This document shows positions 7,182-10,897 of a stretch of 10,897 nt of DNA, in pieces. The position numbers and the translations under genes are program-made. Source of the stretch: JABMRP01 sp964444795 (GTDB taxonomy: Bacteria; Planctomycetota; Planctomycetia; Pirellulales; Thermoguttaceae). The notes under the pieces were generated by a model. The model was given only the letters and a program-made list of their open reading frames with translations. It did no database searches and was not told where the DNA came from. Numbering within the stretch: position 1 is the stretch's first letter; every line of letters starts with the position of its first letter. Location of the stretch: NCBI GenBank assembly GCA_964444795.1, contig CAYUIQ010000278.1:1-10897 (forward strand). The letters run 5' to 3'.

Positions 7182-7991
7182 ATGCGGCATCGGTCTATGC
7201 GGGAATGGTTGGGTGTGGGAATCTGCTTCTTGTCGCTCTTCTTTGTCGGACTGGGAGTGTTCTCGGCCCTCACCTTCCTCGATGCCTCGACCGTGCAGGC
7301 ACAAGACGAAGAGGCGGAGGAGGAAGGCGAGGAAGAAGCCGCCGAGGACGAGGAAGAGTCGATGAACTACCTCGTCTGGGCGGGCAGATCGCTGGGAATC
7401 TTCTACAGCGTCGTCTTCTTGAGTATCTCGTTCACTCTGGTGGCATTGTTGGTCATGAACCTGTTGACCGCACGCCGGGAGAATATCGTCCCGGTCGGAC
7501 TGGTCGAGGGATTCGAGGCGTGCCTCAACGAGAAGCGATACCAGGAAGCCTACGAAATGGCCAAGAGCGACGAGTCGTTTCTCGGTCAGGTGCTCTCGGC
7601 CGGCCTGGCCAAACTCTCCTCCGGCTACGAACAGGCGATCGAGGCCATGCAGGAAGTGGGCGAGGAGGAGAACATGAAGCTCGAGCACAAGCTCAGCTAC
7701 ATGGCCCTGATCGGCACGATCAGCCCGATGATCGGCCTGCTGGGAACGGTCCAGGGTATGATCGCCTCGTTCACGGTCATCGCCACGGCCCAGACGACCC
7801 CGCCGGCTAGCGAACTGGCCAAGGGTATTTCCACGGCGTTGTTCACCACCTTGGTGGGTCTGTTCATCGCCATTCCGGCCATTGCGTCCTACAACATTCT
7901 TCGCAACCGTATCGCCCGACTGGTGCTGGAGGTCGGTATCCTCAGCGAAGGGCTGATGGGCCGGTTCTCCACCGTGGGAGTCAAGAAGTAA
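7182..7991 (+). CDS. exbB: ExbB/TolQ/MotA-family proton channel subunit
   Basis: 269 aa inner-membrane subunit that, with ExbD-type partners, converts proton flow into mechanical work on the envelope. Residues 11-33 are hydrophobic and precede VQA-Q (38-41), resembling a signal peptide. Then comes a strongly acidic stretch (42-60, almost all Glu, Asp and Ala) and the three helices of the family: about 70-95, 171-200 and 213-240. Hallmarks are LGTVQGMIASF (187-197) and ALFTTLVGLFIAIPAIASYN (219-238). T189 and T223 align by motif with channel threonines T148 and T181 of E. coli ExbB. The region between the first and second helices (about 96-170) is the usual cytoplasmic domain. The start at ATG 7182 is supported by GGGAGG at 7171-7176, 5 bases upstream; the frame stays open farther upstream but there runs through the TPR gene. 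The acidic linker and signal-like N-terminus are not in E. coli ExbB or TolQ. The exbB name is by family; TolQ is equally possible. Confidence 0.94.
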   Translation: MRHRSMREWLGVGICFLSLFFVGLGVFSALTFLDASTVQAQDEEAEEEGEEEAAEDEEESMNYLVWAGRSLGIFYSVVFLSISFTLVALLVMNLLTARRENIVPVGLVEGFEACLNEKRYQEAYEMAKSDESFLGQVLSAGLAKLSSGYEQAIEAMQEVGEEENMKLEHKLSYMALIGTISPMIGLLGTVQGMIASFTVIATAQTTPPASELAKGISTALFTTLVGLFIAIPAIASYNILRNRIARLVLEVGILSEGLMGRFSTVGVKK

Positions 7992-8017
7992 GATCGTACA
8001 AGCGCCGGCTCGCATCG

Positions 8018-8053
8018 GGCGGGGCTTTTCCCACCCGCCGCGGGCCGGCCCGC
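8018..8053 (+). promoter_or_regulatory. Two adjacent GC-rich hairpins between exbB and exbD1
   Basis: GGCGGG (8018-8023) pairs with CCCGCC (8034-8039) around a 10-base loop. Directly after it comes the perfect 14-base palindrome GCGGGCCGGCCCGC (8040-8053). There is no T-run after either, so they are not typical intrinsic terminators. Placed 27 bases after the exbB stop, they could protect the upstream mRNA from 3' exonucleases or lower read-through, giving more ExbB than ExbD. That role is inference. Confidence 0.4.
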
Positions 8054-8095
8054 TGACACCACGCGAGAAATTCGTTTGCCCCGGGAGTCCACTCG

Positions 8096-8551
8096 ATGAA
8101 ATATCGGCCACGACGCGGCGCAGCGTTTGCCGAAGGCGACATGACGCCGATGATCGATATGACGTTTCAGTTGATCGCCTTCTTCATGGTTCTGGTCAAC
8201 TTCACGGAATACGAAACCAGCGAGTTGATCAACCTGCCGATCAGCGCAATGGCCCAGGCGCCGAATTCGCCCCCCGCAACGAAGATTACCATCCAGGTGA
8301 CCAAGGCCAAGGATGGAAATCCGGGAAAGGTAGTGCTCAACGGCGAGAAATTCACGCCCGCCACGCTGACGACGAGAATGAAGCGCGAGTACAACGCGAT
8401 CGATTCCGACTCTAATCGCGATGCCACGGAGGCGACCATTATTATCCGCGGCGACGAAGATGCCACGGCAGGCCTCGTCCAGGATGTCATTATCAGTTGC
8501 CAACTGGCGAAATTCCAGAATTTCGTCCTGCGCGCGGAGGAACCGAACTAA
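8096..8551 (+). CDS. exbD: ExbD/TolR-family subunit, first copy
   Basis: 151 aa. A short basic cytoplasmic N-terminus (MKYRPRRG) is followed by GDMTPMIDMTFQLIAFFMV (14-32), the single membrane helix of ExbD/TolR with the essential proton-carrying aspartate, here D21 (D25 in E. coli ExbD). The periplasmic part (about 36-151) has the usual small alpha/beta pattern: a strand at ITIQV (64-68), VVLNGEKF, a helix around TLTTRMKREYNAI, a strand ATIIIRGDED (113-122) and a last helix/strand to the C-terminus. Length is normal for the family. GGGAG at 8083-8087 lies 8 bases before ATG 8096. The stop codon overlaps the start of the next exbD by one base (TAATG), implying translational coupling. It pairs with the ExbB upstream. 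Family assignment is firm; what it drives is not known. Confidence 0.95.
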   Translation: MKYRPRRGAAFAEGDMTPMIDMTFQLIAFFMVLVNFTEYETSELINLPISAMAQAPNSPPATKITIQVTKAKDGNPGKVVLNGEKFTPATLTTRMKREYNAIDSDSNRDATEATIIIRGDEDATAGLVQDVIISCQLAKFQNFVLRAEEPN

Positions 8552-9159
8552 TGAAAGTACGAAACGTCAACCGCCGCATGGACGAAAAGATCGAGCTGCA
8601 GATGACGCCGATGATCGATATCGTCTTTCAGTTGCTCATCTTCTTCATCATGACGTTCAAGCCCGAGGTCCCCGTGGAAGGTGATTTCAGCGTCCGCATG
8701 CCGATCACCGCGCCCGCTCCGGACGACCCTCCGGACCCGCAGATACCGCCGATCATCGTGAGCCTCAGAGCCAACGCCAACGGCACGCTGGCGAACATCC
8801 TCGTGGGGGACGTGAGCTTCGGTACGGATTTCGACAAACTGCACAAGGATCTTTGGGGGCGCGTGGACGACAAGCGCGGTCCCGGCTCCCAGGCCGCCGC
8901 TACCGAAATCGAGCTCAATTGCTCCTACACGCTTAAGTACCGCTACGTCATTAAGGCCGTCACGGCCATCTCGGGGCACATCGATCAGGAGACGGGCGAT
9001 CCTGTCTCGCTGTTCGATAAAATCAAGTTCTCGCCCCCCAAGAAAGCACCCACCTCCTTACGCGGGCCGCAAAGGGCGGATGGCAATGGACCGATTTATG
9101 CCCGCGGATGGCACTTGCGGTGGACCGCCTTCAATCGCGTGAGATCGACGTGCGTGTAG
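8551..9159 (+). CDS. exbD: ExbD/TolR-family subunit, second copy, with C-terminal overrun
   Basis: 202 aa. The N-terminus is basic, then LQMTPMIDIVFQLLIFFIM (16-34) forms the membrane helix with conserved aspartate D23. A proline-rich stretch (51-67, PITAPAPDDPPDPQIPP) leads into the periplasmic domain, with strands PIIVSLRANANG and ILVGDVSF, a helix DFDKLHKDLWGRV and YVIKAVTAISG. The family-like part seems to end near FDKIKFSPPKK (155-165). The last 37 residues do not look like ExbD, and from base 9096 on they are antisense to the end of xerD. ATG 8551 overlaps the stop of the first exbD by one base and has GGAGG at 8536-8540. It differs clearly from the first copy outside the helix, so it is an old paralogue rather than a recent duplicate; the two may form a mixed pair in the motor. 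Confidence 0.93.
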   Translation: MKVRNVNRRMDEKIELQMTPMIDIVFQLLIFFIMTFKPEVPVEGDFSVRMPITAPAPDDPPDPQIPPIIVSLRANANGTLANILVGDVSFGTDFDKLHKDLWGRVDDKRGPGSQAAATEIELNCSYTLKYRYVIKAVTAISGHIDQETGDPVSLFDKIKFSPPKKAPTSLRGPQRADGNGPIYARGWHLRWTAFNRVRSTCV

Positions 9160-10067
9160 ACCTGGGTGGTGGCGATGCTGGCGTGCCCGAGCAACTCCTG
9201 CACCTGACGTAGATCGGCCCCGCCGGCCAGCACGTGCGTGGCGAAGCTGTGGCGCAAAGTGTGCGGGCTGACCGAGTCGGGGATGCCGACCCGGGCGGTA
9301 TAGCGCTTCAGTAGCTCCCAGATGCGCTCCCGGCGAAGCCGCCGTCCTCGCCGCGACAGCAACACCCATTCCGGCTCGGACGCTCCGACCGCGGCCAGCA
9401 CCGGACGCTCCTGATCGAGATACTCATCGAGCGCTTCGATCGCGCGGCGGCCCAGCGGTACCATACGCTGCTTGTCGCCTTTGCCGCGACACATGCAGAA
9501 TCGCTCGGCGAGGCGCAGGTCGCACAGACGCAAGTTGGAGAGTTCCGATGCCCGGCACCCGGTCGCATAGAGCAACTCCAGCATGGCCCGATCCCGTTGC
9601 CAATGCGGATCGGTGCGCCGGGGGCTCGCTAGCAGCCCGTCGATCTGCTCGTGGCTGAGGATTTGCGGAATCCGCTGCCAGAGCTTCTGACTACCCAACA
9701 GCTCGGCCAGATTCTCTTTCAGCTCCCCTTCCAATTGTATGTAGCGGAAGAAGACCTTCAGCGAGACGACATGCCGGCCAATCGTGGCCGGGCTCAGATT
9801 CTGCTCACCCAACCAGGCGACGTAGTCGGCCAGATCGCGAATCGAAAGGCCCGCAATCGGCCGCCCGCCCAACCAACGGCAAAACCGGACCAGATCCCTT
9901 CGATAGGCATCTACCGTGTTGTCGGCCAGATGGCATTCGCCGGCAGCGTACGCCACAAACGCATCAACCCAACGGCGAGCCACGTTCGCCGCCTTGGGGG
10001 GGGATGGGCGCAACGGCTTGGGACGCGATGGTTTCGGACGCGGTGGCTTGGGACGGGATGCGGCCAT
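9096..10067 (-). CDS. xerD: XerD-type tyrosine recombinase
   Basis: 323 aa. Xer recombinases resolve chromosome dimers at dif sites together with FtsK. The N-terminal SAM-like DNA-binding domain spans about 30-125 (NTVDAYRRDLVRFCRWL; LSPATIGRHVVSLKVFFRY). The catalytic domain spans about 135-323 and keeps every active-site residue: R172 (ATGCRASEL), K196 (GKGDKQR), H269 and R272 (PHTLRHSFATHVL), H295 (LGHASIATTQ) and nucleophile Y304. Spacings match E. coli XerD (24 residues from R to K, 9 from H to Y). The motif LLYATG and the end HPRA also favour XerD over XerC. Residues 1-28 are an added Pro/Lys/Arg tail from four copies of a 15-base repeat, the last degenerate, next to a run of eight C. 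A GTG at residue 29 (base 9983) would start right at the conserved domain. It converges with the second exbD, overlapping 9096-9159. A housekeeping role is likely, although isolated Xer-like genes can also serve mobile elements. Confidence 0.95.
   Translation of the reverse strand: MAASRPKPPRPKPSRPKPLRPSPPKAANVARRWVDAFVAYAAGECHLADNTVDAYRRDLVRFCRWLGGRPIAGLSIRDLADYVAWLGEQNLSPATIGRHVVSLKVFFRYIQLEGELKENLAELLGSQKLWQRIPQILSHEQIDGLLASPRRTDPHWQRDRAMLELLYATGCRASELSNLRLCDLRLAERFCMCRGKGDKQRMVPLGRRAIEALDEYLDQERPVLAAVGASEPEWVLLSRRGRRLRRERIWELLKRYTARVGIPDSVSPHTLRHSFATHVLAGGADLRQVQELLGHASIATTQVYTHVDLTRLKAVHRKCHPRA
9996..10055 (-). repeat. 15-base tandem repeat in the xerD 5' coding end
   Basis: On the minus strand, four 15-base units encode RPKPP, RPKPS, RPKPL and RPSPP (residues 5-24); the first three are near-identical and the last is degenerate. 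The array ends inside a run of eight C on the coding strand (8 G at 9996-10003 on the plus strand). Such repeats change length easily, so the tail probably varies between strains. Confidence 0.75.
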
Positions 10068-10238
10068 GTTTGGTCTCGATAAGGGGCAACCTTCTTGACG
10101 TCGGACTCCCTGCCCGTGGATCTTCAGCGTCTTTGCCTATCTCCCCTCCATCCCCCCCTCCTGGCCCCTGAGATTACCAGCGGTTACAATCCACGGCAGC
10201 AATCACCCCCGCCACTGCTCCCCCATTGTGACGCCGCC
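10068..10238. other. Divergent intergenic region between xerD and the YhaM-type gene
   Basis: 171 bases separating two genes that point away from each other, so it should hold promoters for both. It has long pyrimidine-rich stretches on the plus strand (10138-10168). Apart from one weak promoter candidate for the plus-strand gene, no operator-like palindrome, small gene or RNA gene is evident. Confidence 0.5.
10162..10190 (+). promoter_or_regulatory. Candidate promoter of the YhaM-type gene
   Basis: TACAAT at 10185-10190 matches the housekeeping -10 box at five of six positions. Seventeen bases upstream the -35 position reads TGGCCC, which matches only three of six. A start near 10197 would give a leader of about 40 bases. 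It is plausible by position, as the upstream gene is divergent, but the -35 match is poor. Confidence 0.3.
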
Positions 10239-10897
10239 ATGAGCCCCAAATCGATGCCGATCGTGCGGCTTTGCGAAATGGCCGACGGCCAGGAAGCCGA
10301 CCTGTTCGCGTTGTTGACCGCCAAAGACGAACTGACAACCCGCGACGGTCAGCCCTTCTTTCGCGTCGGCTTTCGCGATTCCGGCCGGGAGGTGAACTTC
10401 CCGATCTGGAACAACTCACCCTGGGCCGCCGATTGCCGCACGTCCTGGACGCCCGGCGCGTTCTACAAACTGCGCGCCTGTTTTCGCCAAACCAATTACG
10501 GCCCGCAGTTGGAGATTCGCAAGATTCGCGAGGTCACCGACGCCGACACGGCCGACGGGTTCGATCCGGCGATGTGCCTTCCGCAATCGCAGTTCGATCC
10601 GGCAACGATGTTCGACGAACTCATGGCACTGGCCCAGCAGCACATCGCCGATGAGCCGCTCGGGCGACTCGTGACCGCCTTGCTCGACGCGCATCGACCG
10701 GCGTGGCTGGTCATGCCGGCGGCGCAACGCAATCACCACGCCTTTGTCGGCGGCCTGCTGGAACACACGTTGAGCGTTGCCCGGACGTGCGTCTTCCTGG
10801 CCGACAAATACGCCGCCTATTACGCCGACGCGCAGCCGCCGCTGGACAAGGGCCTGGTCGTGGCCGGGGGCATTCTACACGACGTCGGCAAGCTCCG
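10239..10897 (+). CDS. yhaM: YhaM-type 3'-5' exoribonuclease (OB fold plus HD domain), 3' end missing
   Basis: 219 residues are visible and the frame runs off the window, so the C-terminal third or so is missing. Residues about 16-100 form an OB-fold nucleic-acid-binding domain (ALLTAKDELTTRDGQPFFRV, then NFPIWNN and QLEIRKIREV). A linker with a helix (MFDELMALAQQHI) follows, then the HD domain: HHAFVGGLLEHTLSV (166-180) with H176, and the metal-binding pair H214-D215 in GGILHDVGKL. This order is that of Bacillus YhaM, a metal-dependent 3'-5' exonuclease acting on RNA and single-stranded DNA. ATG 10239 begins a few residues before the OB fold; there is no clear Shine-Dalgarno sequence, and an in-frame ATG at 10254 is an alternative. 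It reads away from xerD and need not be related to the motor genes. Family is firm; activity on RNA is inferred from relatives. Confidence 0.92.
   Translation, partial: MSPKSMPIVRLCEMADGQEADLFALLTAKDELTTRDGQPFFRVGFRDSGREVNFPIWNNSPWAADCRTSWTPGAFYKLRACFRQTNYGPQLEIRKIREVTDADTADGFDPAMCLPQSQFDPATMFDELMALAQQHIADEPLGRLVTALLDAHRPAWLVMPAAQRNHHAFVGGLLEHTLSVARTCVFLADKYAAYYADAQPPLDKGLVVAGGILHDVGKL

Noticed and set aside
5798..7273. 491-codon open frame on the minus strand opposite the second TPR gene
   Set aside because: Same effect; it spans two plus-strand genes and their spacer, and its product has no motif.
9096..10067. Integrase of a mobile element or integron
   Set aside because: XerD-like motifs and the HPRA end fit a chromosomal Xer protein. 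No att-like repeats, no tRNA, no cassette array and no other mobile gene is seen nearby.
9651..10082. 143-codon plus-strand open frame opposite xerD
   Set aside because: Exact antisense of a recombinase with all catalytic residues; no independent coding signal.
10271..10654. 127-codon plus-strand open frame rich in Arg
   Set aside because: Out-of-frame reading inside the YhaM-type gene, whose OB and HD motifs are clear in another frame.

Overview
The window is GC-rich bacterial DNA, densely coding, most likely from a planctomycete. This is inferred from gene content, not from a marker gene: an ECF sigma factor next to a YfbK-type VWA protein, very large secreted TPR proteins beside ExbB/ExbD genes, an ExbB with a signal-like N-terminus and an acidic linker, and Xer and YhaM-type genes with weak or absent Shine-Dalgarno sequences. 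The outer-membrane-type transport parts imply a diderm envelope.

Layout. (1) 1-2605: the 3' part of an ECF sigma factor gene, then a membrane-anchored VWA protein of the YfbK/DUF3520 type whose cytoplasmic N-terminus carries a duplicated short motif. (2) 2606-2855: a 250-base non-coding leader with overlapping hairpins. (3) 2856-9159, plus strand: a module of two secreted TPR proteins (1020 and 351 aa), one ExbB/TolQ-type proton-channel subunit and two different ExbD/TolR-type subunits; the last two genes overlap by one base. (4) 9096-10067, minus strand: a complete XerD-type tyrosine recombinase whose 3' end overlaps that of the second exbD. (5) 10239-10897, plus strand, cut by the window edge: a YhaM-type protein with an OB fold and an HD domain.

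How the genes may work together. The ExbB-ExbD-ExbD set should form a proton-driven inner-membrane motor. No TonB, TolA, Pal or outer-membrane receptor is in view; the genes directly upstream encode two periplasmic TPR scaffolds instead. The simplest reading is a dedicated envelope motor that passes force or assembly cues to TPR proteins. One ExbB-like and two ExbD-like subunits recall the AglRQS motor of Myxococcus, and a TPR partner recalls CpoB of the Tol-Pal system, but function here is unproven. The sigma/VWA pair upstream could be a signalling unit (sigma factor plus transmembrane regulator) that may control this locus. XerD and YhaM look like housekeeping neighbours.

No tRNA, rRNA, CRISPR array, insertion sequence or prophage gene was seen, and no stretch over 300 bases lacks a gene.
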